Positions 1 to 8,340 are shown, counted from the stretch's first letter. The stretch is 64,000 nucleotides of DNA from Gammaproteobacteria bacterium (GCA_024235095.1 JACKNC010000002.1:186001-250000), one strand, 5' to 3'. Numbers and translations: made by a program. The notes: a model not told the origin generated them from the sequence alone.

Positions 1-673
1 CGGCGCCAGTCGCGGTTGGATCGTTGATCGCGAACACGGCGTCGATCTTGGGGAAAGCGGTCAGCAGGTTGGTCATCGCATCCAGACCCCCCTCGCGGCT
101 GCCCTGGCCATTCTGATTGTCGGACAGAATCTTAATATCGGGATGTTTCGCCAGCACCGACTTGCAACCCTGAACCCGGTCAGTGACCGCTGTCACCGGC
201 GGGCCATTGATGATGACCACATCGCCTTTGCCCTTCAGGCGGTCGACGATGAACTGACAGGCTTTCTCGCCCGCCTGGACATTGTTGCTGGTAATCATCG
301 CATCCGCGCCTTCGGCGCCAGTATCCACGGCAATCACCGGAATGCCCGCTTCTTTAGCGCGCATGACTGCCGGAAAGATCCCTTCGGCATGAACGGCATT
401 GATGAGAATCAGATCGACGCCTGCCGAGATGAAGTTGTCGATCTGGTTGGTTTGTTTGCCGAGATCGTAATCGGCGGAATCAACGGTCACCTTGACCGAG
501 TCGCCGCCGATTTCCCGGGCTTTTTCCTCAGCCCCCTTGGCCAATGTAACGAAAAAGGGGTTGCCCAAGCTGCCCAGGGTTACGCCGACGGCTTTCAAGG
601 GTGGATCAGCGGCCAAGGCTGCGCCGGAGCTGATGAGCGCTAATACAGTCGCGGAAATGAGAGTCTTCTTCAT
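1..673 (-). CDS. RbsB-like periplasmic sugar-binding protein (C-terminus beyond window)
   Basis: Reverse-strand reading frame open to the window edge, so only about 224 N-terminal residues are visible. It starts MKKTLISATVLALISSGAALA, a clear Sec signal peptide ending in an AxA-type site, and is preceded by GTAGGAGG, a strong ribosome site. The mature part has the type I periplasmic-binding fold pattern: GNPFF, then the QTNQIDNFISAGVDLILIN and GIPVIAVDTG strands, and the AINDP motif near the edge. The family (Peripla_BP_4, ribose/xylose/galactose binding proteins) delivers a sugar to an RbsC/RbsA pair, and exactly those genes lie immediately upstream. It is the last visible gene of the operon. 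The substrate cannot be read from sequence. Confidence 0.88.
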   Translation of the reverse strand, partial: MKKTLISATVLALISSGAALAADPPLKAVGVTLGSLGNPFFVTLAKGAEEKAREIGGDSVKVTVDSADYDLGKQTNQIDNFISAGVDLILINAVHAEGIFPAVMRAKEAGIPVIAVDTGAEGADAMITSNNVQAGEKACQFIVDRLKGKGDVVIINGPPVTAVTDRVQGCKSVLAKHPDIKILSDNQNGQGSREGGLDAMTNLLTAFPKIDAVFAINDPTATGA

Positions 674-728
674 GGTATTGCCTCCTACGGGTTTAATAGA
701 TTGGGATGGGGGAGGAGAGTGAAAGGGG

Positions 729-1715
729 TCAAGTGCGCGCGCCGGGCCCCTTGCGCCGGTACTTGTCGAGCGCCACGGCGATAATGATGACCAGACCCTT
801 GACGACCAATTGCCAGAAGAACGACACGTTCATCAGGGTTAAGCCGTTGTTGAGGGTAGCGATGATCAGTGCGCCAAACAGCGTGCCGACGACCGTGCCA
901 ATGCCGCCGACGAAGCTGGTGCCGCCCAGAATCACGGCGGCGATGGCGTCCAATTCATAACCGGTGCCGAGCACCCCGTTAGCGCTGTACAGCCGGCTGG
1001 TGGTCATCACGCCGCCCAGACCGGCCAGCAGGCCGCTGTAGGCATAGACGAACAGCATCACCAATCCGACCTTGATGCCGGTGAGCCGCGCGGCTTGGGG
1101 ATTGCCGCCGACGCCGTAGATATGCACGCCCAGCACGGTGTGACGGAGAATAAACCAGGTCAACAGGATGACCAGGAAGGCGATAATCACGATCCAGGGC
1201 AGTGGCCCCAAATAGGCGTTGCCGATCCAGGCAAAGCCGATCTTGCTGTTGATCACCGTGGTGCCGCCGGCCAGCAAATAAGCCAGTCCGCGCAGGGCGG
1301 TCATCGAACCCAGGGTGACGATGAACGGCGGCAGACCGGCATAGGCCACCAGTAAGCCGTTGATGGCGCCCAGCCCCAGGCCGACCAGTAGCGCCACCGG
1401 GACCGCTGCCCAGCCCAGTTCGGGCATGAGCGATATAACCATCGCCGTGACGGCCGATACCGCCAGCACCGACCCCACCGACAAGTCAATACCGCCGGTC
1501 AGGATGACCACGGTCATACCAGTCGCTAGGACAATATTGATCGACGCCTGGCGGACAATATTCAGCAGGTTATTTTCGGTGAGAAAGTTGGGGGCGATGA
1601 TCGCAAAGATGATGGCGATCACGATCAGCACCGGCAAGATGCCCGCCGTCTGCATCAGATTCGCCCAGAAAGTCTTATCGAAGGTTTTCGCTGCAAGGGT
1701 CGGGGTTGAGTTCAT
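729..1715 (-). CDS. Sugar ABC transporter permease, RbsC family
   Basis: A 328-residue, very hydrophobic protein with about 8–10 predicted membrane segments. It carries the family signature GYELDAIAAVILGGTSF around residues 247–263 and the TVVILTGGIDLSVGS segment near residue 70, both typical of BPD_transp_2 permeases for ribose, xylose and related sugars. Length matches the family (about 320–340). Its start overlaps the stop of the upstream ATPase gene by 4 bases, so the two are translationally coupled. It forms the inner-membrane channel of the importer. The RbsB-like binding protein follows 56 bases downstream. Confidence 0.93.
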   Translation of the reverse strand: MNSTPTLAAKTFDKTFWANLMQTAGILPVLIVIAIIFAIIAPNFLTENNLLNIVRQASINIVLATGMTVVILTGGIDLSVGSVLAVSAVTAMVISLMPELGWAAVPVALLVGLGLGAINGLLVAYAGLPPFIVTLGSMTALRGLAYLLAGGTTVINSKIGFAWIGNAYLGPLPWIVIIAFLVILLTWFILRHTVLGVHIYGVGGNPQAARLTGIKVGLVMLFVYAYSGLLAGLGGVMTTSRLYSANGVLGTGYELDAIAAVILGGTSFVGGIGTVVGTLFGALIIATLNNGLTLMNVSFFWQLVVKGLVIIIAVALDKYRRKGPGART

Positions 1716-3277
1716 AATTGCACCATCTCGGTTGTGCCTGTCGCCAGGGCCATGATGTTTTCCTGAGTGGGTTCCGCGCCGCCGAGGCCACCGAGCTCGC
1801 CGACAATTTCGCCTTCGCGCATCACCAGGATACGGTCGCTGATGCCGATCACTTCCGGCAATTCGCTGGAAATCACTAGAATCGCCACACCCTTGGCGGC
1901 CAGTTCGCTGATGATTCGATAGATCTCGGCCTTGGCGCCGATGTCGACGCCTTTAGTGGGTTCATCGAGAATCAGGACTTTTGGGTGAATGGCGATCCAG
2001 CGGGCAATCAACAGCTTTTGCTGATTGCCGCCCGACAGCGCACCCGCAGTGACGAAAGGCCCGGCGACCCGGACCCGCAAATCTGCAATGGAACCCGCGG
2101 TCAGTCGCGCCATAGCCGCCCGATTCAGCAACCCGCCGACCAAGGCATCCCGGCCCAGAACACTGATGGTGATGTTCTCGCGCACACTCATGTCGAGAAA
2201 CAGACCTTGCGCCTTGCGGTCTTCGGTCAGGTAGGCAATGCCGTTATTGATGGCGTCCAGCGGCTTACGAAGGGTCTGGCGTTGCCCTTCCAGCCAGACC
2301 CCGCCGCCCGTAGCGCGATCGGCGCCGAAAATCAGCCGCGCCAATTCACTGCGACCGGCGCCGACCAAGCCGGCCAGGCCCAGCACCTCGCCAGCGTGGA
2401 GCGTGAAGCTGCACGGTTTCACCCGCCAACCACCGTCAGTCAGCGCCTTGACTTCCAGCACCACTCGGTTCGTGGCGTGGCTATGCTTGTCAAACAGATT
2501 GGAGAGCGGGCGTCCCACCATCATCTGCACCAGGCGATCGGCGGAAATCTCGGCGCGCTCCAGGGTGCCGACATAGCCGCCGTCGCGCAGTACGCTGACC
2601 CGATCCGACAACTCGTAGATTTCCGCCATGCGGTGACTGATGTAAATAATGGCGATGCCTTCATCCCGCAGCCGCTTAATCAGATCGAACAGGCGGTCGG
2701 TTTCGCGGGTGGACAGGGCGGTGGTTGGTTCGTCCATGATCAGGATATGGCTTTTCTGATGCAGGGCGCGGGCGATTTCCACCTGTTGCTGTTCGGCGAT
2801 GGACAGCGTATTCACCAGGGTCTCGGGGCCGAACTCTGCGCCGAGCCGCTCCAGCACTTTGGCGGTCTCCCGGCGCATGGTCCCCCGGTCGGCCAGAAAG
2901 CCGGCGCGCGTCGGCTCATTACCGAGATAGATGTTCTCGGCTACCGTCAGATTAGGGGCCAGGCTCAGTTCCTGGTAGATGATGGCGATGCCCGCCGCAC
3001 GGGCCGCTTTCGGGCCGGTGATAGCGACCGGCTGGCCGTCGATGCGAATCTCGCCACCGGGATCGGCGGTGTACGCGCCCGACAGAATTTTCATCAAAGT
3101 GCTTTTGCCGGCGCCGTTTTCGCCCATCAAGGAATGAATCTCGCCGGTCCAGGCTTGCAATTGCACGTTGTCAAGCGCCTTGACGCCAGGAAAGGTCTTA
3201 CTGATGCCGCGCATGTCCAGGGCGGGTGTTCGAGTTGGGGCCGCGGTGGTGGAAGGGGAAATAGGTGTCGTGGCCAT
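1712..3277 (-). CDS. Sugar ABC transporter ATP-binding protein (two ABC domains, RbsA/XylG-like)
   Basis: 521 residues, the usual size of tandem-domain sugar ATPases. Domain 1 has Walker A GENGAGKS at about residues 52–59, signature LSIAEQQQVEIARAL and Walker B LIMDEP. Domain 2 has the degenerate Walker A GLVGAGRSE normal for this family, signature LSGGNQQKLLIARW and LILDEPTKGVD. It powers uptake with the permease encoded next. Only one base separates it from the upstream binding-protein gene (stop 3279) and it overlaps the permease by 4, so it sits centrally in a tight operon. The specific sugar (ribose, xylose, galactose or other) cannot be assigned. Confidence 0.94.
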   Translation of the reverse strand: MATTPISPSTTAAPTRTPALDMRGISKTFPGVKALDNVQLQAWTGEIHSLMGENGAGKSTLMKILSGAYTADPGGEIRIDGQPVAITGPKAARAAGIAIIYQELSLAPNLTVAENIYLGNEPTRAGFLADRGTMRRETAKVLERLGAEFGPETLVNTLSIAEQQQVEIARALHQKSHILIMDEPTTALSTRETDRLFDLIKRLRDEGIAIIYISHRMAEIYELSDRVSVLRDGGYVGTLERAEISADRLVQMMVGRPLSNLFDKHSHATNRVVLEVKALTDGGWRVKPCSFTLHAGEVLGLAGLVGAGRSELARLIFGADRATGGGVWLEGQRQTLRKPLDAINNGIAYLTEDRKAQGLFLDMSVRENITISVLGRDALVGGLLNRAAMARLTAGSIADLRVRVAGPFVTAGALSGGNQQKLLIARWIAIHPKVLILDEPTKGVDIGAKAEIYRIISELAAKGVAILVISSELPEVIGISDRILVMREGEIVGELGGLGGAEPTQENIMALATGTTEMVQL

Positions 3278-3278
3278 G

Positions 3279-4745
3279 TCAGTTCACCTCGCGGTCCAGA
3301 CCCATGGAGGCCCGATAGGCGGCGCGCTGCGCGTCGCGTCCGAAGCGGTCAGTCAACGCATTCCAGGCTTTGGCCACGTTGTTCAGGGCATCCTGGGGCG
3401 AGATTTCAAAGTTCAGCGCCCGCGTCAGTTGCACTTCCAGGGCCTGGGTGTAGGCAAAGTGGCCGGGGATGCGCAGATCCAGCGCAACATTGGGCGACTT
3501 CAGGCTTTCCAGTTGTGCATCCAGATACAATCGGGCTTCTTCGGGCGTGAACAACTGGAGCCACCGCTCCCGGTTGTCGAAATGGCTCTGACGGTAGGGG
3601 TTGATGCCGGCTTGCGGAGTGACCACCGCCTCGCCGCTGACTTCCGGGCTGGACAGCCAGGCGATAAAGTTCCAGGCGGCTTCAATCTGGTTACTGTTGG
3701 CGGGTACGGCAGCCTGCCAGCCGCCAAAAGCCAGGAATGGCGCACGGCTGATGTTCGGAAAGGAATCCCATTGTCGAGTCTGGTCGTTCCAGACCTGCTT
3801 GGAGCCGGGCAACAGCGCGGTGCCGACCTTGCCGGGAATCAGGCTGGTCTTGGGATCGGCGGCGTTGACGCCGGTATCGCCCCAGTCGAAGTTCATCGCC
3901 ACCGAACCGCCGGCGAAGATGTTGTGAATATCCTCTGACGTGAAGCCCAGCGCACCCGGCGGCGCGACATTGAGACCGTTGATGTAATCTTCCAGCGCCT
4001 TCACCCAACCTGGGTTGTTGATCTGAGCATCCATGGTGTCGGGATCGAAGAACATAGCGCCCGGATGATCGGGATGGTGGGTGTAGGCAGCGGCGTGGGT
4101 AAAGAAATACCAGAACTGCTCGCCGCCGCGTCGATACGCCTCGGCGGTTCCCCATAAGCTGGTGGAGGGTCGGTTGAAAAACTCGGCGATTTGGTAGTAC
4201 TGCGCCCAGGTTGCCGGTGGTGCTAACTCATAACCGTATTGCTCCTTGAAACGCTGTTGTTCTTTCGGGTTGTTAAACAGGTCCAGCCGGTAATATAAAA
4301 CGTGTTGGTCGCCATCGATGGTTTGCGATACATAGCGACCCTTCCACATCATCAGCCGCTCGCGGTAGACCGGCAGGATGTCCTGCCAGGACGGGGTTTC
4401 ACGCATGGCCGCCGGCATATCGGCAAGATAAGGGGCAAAATCCGGCGTCCAGAACGGGCCGAAGGTGATGACATCAAACTTGCCTTCGCCGGTCACCAGG
4501 GCGTTGAAATAAGTGGGGTAGAGTTGATCGACCGGAAATTCCCGGAGATTGATTTTGCCGCAGGTCTGTTTCTCCCAGCCTTGGGCAGCCATCGCAATGG
4601 CATTGGCGATGAACGGACGGGAACGAGTGCCCACATCCAAAGTGATGCCGCGATAGTCCGGATTACATTCGGCTGACGCGGTGGTTACAGCCAGGGTCAG
4701 GCTGAGCAGCCCAACCCGCGTGATCATTGAGGACGCTGTTTTCAT
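3279..4745 (-). CDS. Family-1 extracellular solute (sugar) binding protein
   Basis: 488 residues from the start at 4745, chosen because GAGGAG lies 9 bases upstream and a signal peptide (MKTASSMITRVGLLSLTLA… ending ASA) follows directly; a longer in-frame start at 4778 would bury that signal. The body resembles SBP_bac_1 proteins: a YYRLDLF segment, PPATWAQYYQIAEFF and an AWNFIAWLSSPE segment near the C-terminus. These usually serve MalFGK-type importers, not RbsABC-type ones. Here the gene is cotranscribed with an Rbs-type ATPase and permease, and the operon also encodes an RbsB-like protein. Two unrelated binding proteins therefore share one transporter operon. The function as a sugar receptor is family-based. 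Confidence 0.85.
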   Translation of the reverse strand: MKTASSMITRVGLLSLTLAVTTASAECNPDYRGITLDVGTRSRPFIANAIAMAAQGWEKQTCGKINLREFPVDQLYPTYFNALVTGEGKFDVITFGPFWTPDFAPYLADMPAAMRETPSWQDILPVYRERLMMWKGRYVSQTIDGDQHVLYYRLDLFNNPKEQQRFKEQYGYELAPPATWAQYYQIAEFFNRPSTSLWGTAEAYRRGGEQFWYFFTHAAAYTHHPDHPGAMFFDPDTMDAQINNPGWVKALEDYINGLNVAPPGALGFTSEDIHNIFAGGSVAMNFDWGDTGVNAADPKTSLIPGKVGTALLPGSKQVWNDQTRQWDSFPNISRAPFLAFGGWQAAVPANSNQIEAAWNFIAWLSSPEVSGEAVVTPQAGINPYRQSHFDNRERWLQLFTPEEARLYLDAQLESLKSPNVALDLRIPGHFAYTQALEVQLTRALNFEISPQDALNNVAKAWNALTDRFGRDAQRAAYRASMGLDREVN

Positions 4746-4800
4746 CAGCTTTTGCTCCTCGACGGGGGTGGATGCCAAAGAACCAATTTTTCGGGATTAG

Positions 4801-4832
4801 GGATGCTGCAGGACGTTTCAGGCGCAGCATCC
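4801..4832 (-). other. Intergenic stem-loop between porin and binding-protein genes
   Basis: A perfect 9-bp stem (GGATGCTGC … GCAGCATCC) with a 14-base loop lies in the 98-base gap between the porin stop and the binding-protein start. No U-run follows on the transcribed strand, so it is not a standard intrinsic terminator. A role in mRNA processing, or partial termination giving more porin than transporter, is an inference. Confidence 0.5.
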
Positions 4833-4843
4833 GCTAAGAGAGG

Positions 4844-5905
4844 TCAGAACAAGACCTTAGTGCCGATGGACACCACGTTCTGATCGCCGTAGAGCAGCGT
4901 GTCGGCATCGCGCCCGATGTACTCGGCCCAGAGCAGAGTCCGCTTGCTGAAGTTGTACTGGTAGCCGAGCCGGTAATTATCGATCTTGTCTTCGCCATCG
5001 ATGCCGGTATCGGTCTGGCCATAGGCCGCCCGGACCGTGCTGTTGCCGAAGGTATACTGGCCGGTGAGAAACCAGCTTTTGGCGTCCGATCCAGTGGAGA
5101 GTGGGATGCCGTCTTCATAGTATTGACGCTGCGCATTGACGTCGGTGAAGTCACCCTGCTCGTAAATCGCGCCCACCAACCACACAGCGGTCTTGTAGCC
5201 GAGACCCAAGCCCCAGTTGCTCACATCGAGATCAACCGTCTGGTTGTTGCCAATGTCCACGTGGCTATCACCGTTGAGCTTGATGTAGGTCAGGCCGGCG
5301 AAGTAGGGACCCTGGCTGTACTTAAGATTGAGATTCCAGATATCGACGCCATCCGAGAAGCCCTGCGGCGTGTTGATGCGGCCATCCAGCACCAATAAGG
5401 CTTCGGCGCTGAAGCCATTGAAGATCGGCGTCTGGTAATCGATGCTATTCGCCAGGGTGCTCAAGGCGCCATTGTCGGACGTTCTGCGGTCGATCCCGGA
5501 ACCCAGATAGACGGTGCCATCGAACATCTTGGAACTATTCCAGATATCAACCACGTTAAGCACTTTCCAGTACGGAGTGTCCTGGGTGCCCAGGGTCACC
5601 GCTCCGAAGTTGCCTTTAAGGCCGACGAACTTCTGATTGAGGCCAGCGAAATTGCCGCCTTCGGTCATATCCACGCTGAAGTCGTACTGATAGAAGGCGC
5701 TCAAGCCGCCTCCCAAGTCCTCGTTACCCCGGATGCCCAGTTTGGAACCGTTGTTGACGACATCCCAATAGGAATCGGGATCACGATTGTTATCGACATA
5801 GTCGACGGAAACCTTGGCTTCGCCGTAAAGAACGGTGTCGGCGTGGGCAAGCAACGGGGTGGTCAAGGCGACGGCAACGGCCAGGGAGATTGCAGTTGTT
5901 TTCAT
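4844..5905 (-). CDS. Outer-membrane porin (Gram-negative general porin family)
   Basis: 353 residues from 5905; this start has GAGGATT 5 bases upstream and begins a clean signal peptide ending AHA. The longer in-frame start at 5950 would run through a putative operator and is rejected. The mature N-terminus DTVLYGEAKVSVDYVD and repeated features such as KLGIRGNEDLGGGLSAFYQYDF, FVGLKGNFGAVTLGTQDTP (eyelet-loop region) and a terminal …GTKVLF ending in Phe are classic for 16-strand trimeric porins (Porin_4, neisserial/OmpC type). It is first gene of the sugar operon and probably lets the substrate cross the outer membrane. Three LacI-type operators lie just upstream. Confidence 0.92.
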   Translation of the reverse strand: MKTTAISLAVAVALTTPLLAHADTVLYGEAKVSVDYVDNNRDPDSYWDVVNNGSKLGIRGNEDLGGGLSAFYQYDFSVDMTEGGNFAGLNQKFVGLKGNFGAVTLGTQDTPYWKVLNVVDIWNSSKMFDGTVYLGSGIDRRTSDNGALSTLANSIDYQTPIFNGFSAEALLVLDGRINTPQGFSDGVDIWNLNLKYSQGPYFAGLTYIKLNGDSHVDIGNNQTVDLDVSNWGLGLGYKTAVWLVGAIYEQGDFTDVNAQRQYYEDGIPLSTGSDAKSWFLTGQYTFGNSTVRAAYGQTDTGIDGEDKIDNYRLGYQYNFSKRTLLWAEYIGRDADTLLYGDQNVVSIGTKVLF

Positions 5906-5935
5906 GATTGAATCCTCGCGGTGGGTGGTAAGTAA

Positions 5936-5949
5936 TGAAATCGTTTTCA
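5936..5949. promoter_or_regulatory. LacI-family operator-like palindrome 1
   Basis: TGAAATCGTTTTCA fits the LacI/GalR-family consensus TGNAANCGNTTNCA at every fixed position. It lies 31 bases upstream of the porin start codon, where a bound repressor would block the operon. Confidence 0.6.
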
Positions 5950-5989
5950 TATATTTGTTGAGAGTTGTAATCTCTTCATGGGTATTATT

Positions 5990-6003
5990 TGTAAACGATT
6001 ACA
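5990..6003. promoter_or_regulatory. LacI-family operator-like palindrome 2
   Basis: TGTAAACGATTACA is a full match to TGNAANCGNTTNCA and sits in an AT-rich stretch that probably contains the operon promoter. It is 54 bases from operator 1, roughly five helical turns. Confidence 0.65.
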
Positions 6004-6078
6004 TTTTCATTGTCAATCTTTTTTTAAAAAATTAATTAACGGCTACTCAAAAAAACCAGGTTACCGTGAAGCAATAGT

Positions 6079-6092
6079 TGTAATCGTTTACT
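6079..6092. promoter_or_regulatory. LacI-family operator-like palindrome 3
   Basis: TGTAATCGTTTACT matches the consensus except for the last base. Its 12-base core GTAATCGTTTAC is the exact reverse complement of the core of operator 2 (GTAAACGATTAC). It lies just before the LacI-like remnant on the other strand, as expected for autoregulation of a divergent regulator. Confidence 0.55.
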
Positions 6093-6107
6093 TTACCCAT
6101 TCAAGAG

Positions 6108-6210
6108 GAGGCTCAAATCTCGGTCGCCCCGATGTCGCGAGTGCTGGCAGGATATAGCGGGGTCACTGACGCGACCCGTCAACAGGTGCGCGACCGAACT
6201 AATCGTCGGC
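6108..6210 (+). pseudogene. Remnant of a LacI-family regulator (HTH region)
   Basis: Forward-strand translation from 6111 reads AQISVAPMSRVLAGYSGV, then TDATRQQVRDRT. This resembles the recognition helix and hinge entry of LacI-family N-termini (…VSxxTVSRVLNGYxGVSxxTRxRV…). There is no proper start codon, the first helix is missing, and the frame ends at a TAG at 6267 with unrelated sequence after about residue 33. A GAGGAGG sits at 6105–6111. I read it as the decayed divergent repressor gene of the sugar operon. Short length makes the call moderate. Confidence 0.45.
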
Positions 6211-6277
6211 AAAGTCTATGCCCCAATGGCGGCGGCGCTGATGATCGGTTCGTAACGGGTAAGCAGTAGGGACCGCC

Positions 6278-7123
6278 TTACCAATAATGTCCAAAATCCG
6301 CTCCCCGTTCGGGGAGCTTCCGAGGGACGCCGTGGTCATCGACCGCGACATAAACGATCACAGCCTCGGTCACCGGGGTCGATTGCAAGATGCCGTGATG
6401 CGCCCGCTGGGCAAACACTTGCACCTTGACAGTCACCGAGGACGAACCAACGTTTTGAATACGGGCAAAGCAGCTCACCAGATCGCCCACCTGCACGGGC
6501 TTATGAAATTCCATCGATGTCACCGCTACGGTCACGACCGGGCCTCCCGCATACTCCAACGCCACGACCCCGCCCGCAATATCCATCTGCGCCATGATCC
6601 AACCACCAAAAATATTGCCGCTGGGATTGGTGTGCGCGGGCATTGCCAACAGGCGAACCGTAGGTTGTCGATCGCGAGGAAAATTTCCTGATTTTTCAGT
6701 AGATATCGGCGATCCTGATATAACGGTCGTCTGTGACATCGCCGGGTCTCGGCTCTCTTCAACCACCACCCGCTGGGGAAACGAGACCTCCAAAACCACA
6801 CAGCCCACGTCGGTCTTGAACGGGCCGTGTCGTTCGCCAGGCGGGCGACTGGCGTAGTGGCCCGCCTCCAGCCAAAGATCAAACGCCTGGTCATACAGGC
6901 GTCCGCTGACGATGAACACCTCCTCGGGGTAGGCATGGACTTTTCCACCGAAAGCGGTGGTATCCACACCGGGAAGAAAGCGGGTCAACCGCGTGTATTC
7001 ACCGGTCGCCGGGTCGCTGCTTAAAGTCAGTTCTTCTACCTGGCCTTCCAGGCCCGGGAGTGGGGTCCATCGATCTTGATGCTCCGGATAGAGCGAATTC
7101 CAGTAGGTGACAGGTGTTTTCAC
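6278..7123 (-). CDS. Cupin domain fused to YciA-like acyl-CoA thioesterase
   Basis: One uninterrupted 281-residue frame with two parts. Residues 1–125 are a ChrR-type cupin (HAYPEEVFIVSGRLYDQ, then PPGERHGPF, giving the His/Glu metal-site pattern). Residues about 130–281 match YciA-type hotdog thioesterases: RLLAMPAHTNPSGNIFGGWI, with the catalytic Asp in QMDIAGG, the VTVAVTSMEFHKPVQVGDLV strand, and YVAVDDHGVPRKLPE at the end. YciA enzymes hydrolyse acyl-CoAs in the cytoplasm and are normally about 130–150 residues without a cupin. An internal ATG at the domain junction (AMSQTT) could also give a stand-alone thioesterase. The gene is monocistronic on the reverse strand. Confidence 0.82.
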   Translation of the reverse strand: MKTPVTYWNSLYPEHQDRWTPLPGLEGQVEELTLSSDPATGEYTRLTRFLPGVDTTAFGGKVHAYPEEVFIVSGRLYDQAFDLWLEAGHYASRPPGERHGPFKTDVGCVVLEVSFPQRVVVEESRDPAMSQTTVISGSPISTEKSGNFPRDRQPTVRLLAMPAHTNPSGNIFGGWIMAQMDIAGGVVALEYAGGPVVTVAVTSMEFHKPVQVGDLVSCFARIQNVGSSSVTVKVQVFAQRAHHGILQSTPVTEAVIVYVAVDDHGVPRKLPERGADFGHYW

Positions 7124-7204
7124 ACAGCTTTCTCCAAGGTGAAGGATTGACCAGTCATAGCCTTGCTCTTTGATAGCCCCACATTCCAGAATTCCCCTCC
7201 TTTT

Positions 7205-7759
7205 TTAACTTTGAAACTCCGGACGCAGTTCGCTACGCAAGAACACTACGCCGCCAGCGTGGGTGGAAAGAGGAGGGTGCCGCGAACCTGGCAAGGCCGC
7301 GTGATAGTCGCCAACGGCGTAATGGCGATCACCAATGATCATGTCTCCTTCCAGCAGCAGGCATTCTTCCAGGGAACGGTGATCGTGAGCGGGAATCTGG
7401 CAACCCGGAGCCAATCTCAGCAGAAAGGATTGAAAACCTGCTGCCTGGTCTATGAGCAACAACTTGATCTCCACACCTGGCGCCAGGATGCGCCACTCAC
7501 CTTCCTGAGCTCGCACGGTGATCGTATTGGGGGGGCTGTGCGCGTCCAGCGCGGCTTCGATAGCTTCCCAAACTGAAGCACGCGGCGTTGCTTCTGGCAA
7601 AGCGCCCGCCAGTGAGGTTAGCCGCCGTTCCCACATAGCGACTTGCTGACGCGCGACTGGATCTTCAGACAGAATAGCTTCAAACTGGGCCAGCTCCGGA
7701 TCGGCGAGCGTCCCCAACACATAATCGCCGGCCATTTGTTCTACTTCATGAGTGTTCAT
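7205..7759 (-). CDS. Cupin-containing anti-sigma factor (ChrR-like), cognate of the upstream ECF sigma
   Basis: 184 residues from ATG at 7759. That start overlaps the sigma-factor stop (ATGA), which marks translational coupling; the longer frame to 7921 is a shadow of the sigma gene. Residues 1–70 form a helical anti-sigma domain (HEVEQMAGDYVLGTLADPEL…MWERRL) of the kind found in RskA/ChrR proteins. It lacks the H-x3-C-x2-C zinc motif of ZAS anti-sigmas. Residues about 95–180 are a cupin with PAHDHRSLEECLLLEGD and a later GSRHPP, the metal-binding pattern of ChrR sensors. In ChrR the cupin responds to singlet oxygen or peroxides; the stimulus here is unknown. Confidence 0.85.
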   Translation of the reverse strand: MNTHEVEQMAGDYVLGTLADPELAQFEAILSEDPVARQQVAMWERRLTSLAGALPEATPRASVWEAIEAALDAHSPPNTITVRAQEGEWRILAPGVEIKLLLIDQAAGFQSFLLRLAPGCQIPAHDHRSLEECLLLEGDMIIGDRHYAVGDYHAALPGSRHPPLSTHAGGVVFLRSELRPEFQS

Positions 7760-8340
7760 GTTTCCAGGCACTCCTTGAGTTGCAACAAACCTCGTCGCAC
7801 CCAACTCTTGATTGTGCCGAGCGGCATTTGTCGTTGCGCCGCCAGTTCCTCGTGGCTGAATCCGTAAAAGAACGCGAGGCCAATCAGCCGGGCCTGTTTC
7901 GGCGGCAGCCGCTGTAGGCACTCGTGAATAGCATGGGCGATCGGATCTGTCGGTTGGAGCGCCTGGGGATCAGCCATCTGTAGCGCATCCTCGGTCAGCG
8001 GCTCAGCCCAGGTTTCCAATAACCGCCGGCGGCGTTGACGCAGAAACTCGATAGCTCGATGACGGACAATCGCCATTAGCCAGACCAGCGCTGGCGCGCG
8101 TCTGGCCTGATACTGGCCCGCCGTGCGCCAAATGGCCAGATAGGTCTCCTGCAAAATATCCTCTGCCGCTTCCGGCTGGCGAGTGAGCGCCAGAGCAATA
8201 GCGTACAGTCGGCGATGGGTAAGCCGGTACAGTTCGGCAAACGCCGCCCGATCGCCGGCGGCGGTTGTCGCCAGCAAGCTTTCGAGGGATGGGGTGGTCA
8301 AGGGTTTGGAGGAAAGAGACGGTTGGATGTCCAAATTCAC
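7756..8340 (-). CDS. ECF-type RNA polymerase sigma factor
   Basis: 194 residues with sigma region 2 (FAELYRLTHRRLYAIAL, then EDILQETYLAIWR and VWLMAIVRHRAIEFLRQRRR) and sigma region 4 (LQRLPPKQARLIGLAFFYGF, then HEELAAQRQMPLGTIKSWVR). Size and domain order are those of group-4 (ECF) sigma factors, close to the ECF11/RpoE–ChrR type. It is followed in overlap by its anti-sigma gene. Likely targets include its own operon and perhaps the adjacent DUF4331–TPR–HupE genes, which lie upstream on the same strand. Confidence 0.93.
   Translation of the reverse strand: MNLDIQPSLSSKPLTTPSLESLLATTAAGDRAAFAELYRLTHRRLYAIALALTRQPEAAEDILQETYLAIWRTAGQYQARRAPALVWLMAIVRHRAIEFLRQRRRRLLETWAEPLTEDALQMADPQALQPTDPIAHAIHECLQRLPPKQARLIGLAFFYGFSHEELAAQRQMPLGTIKSWVRRGLLQLKECLET

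Noticed and set aside
1985..3550. A 521-codon forward frame opposite the sugar ATPase gene
   Set aside because: It is antisense to a clear ABC ATPase, has low-complexity Gln/Arg/Gly-rich sequence and no recognisable motif.
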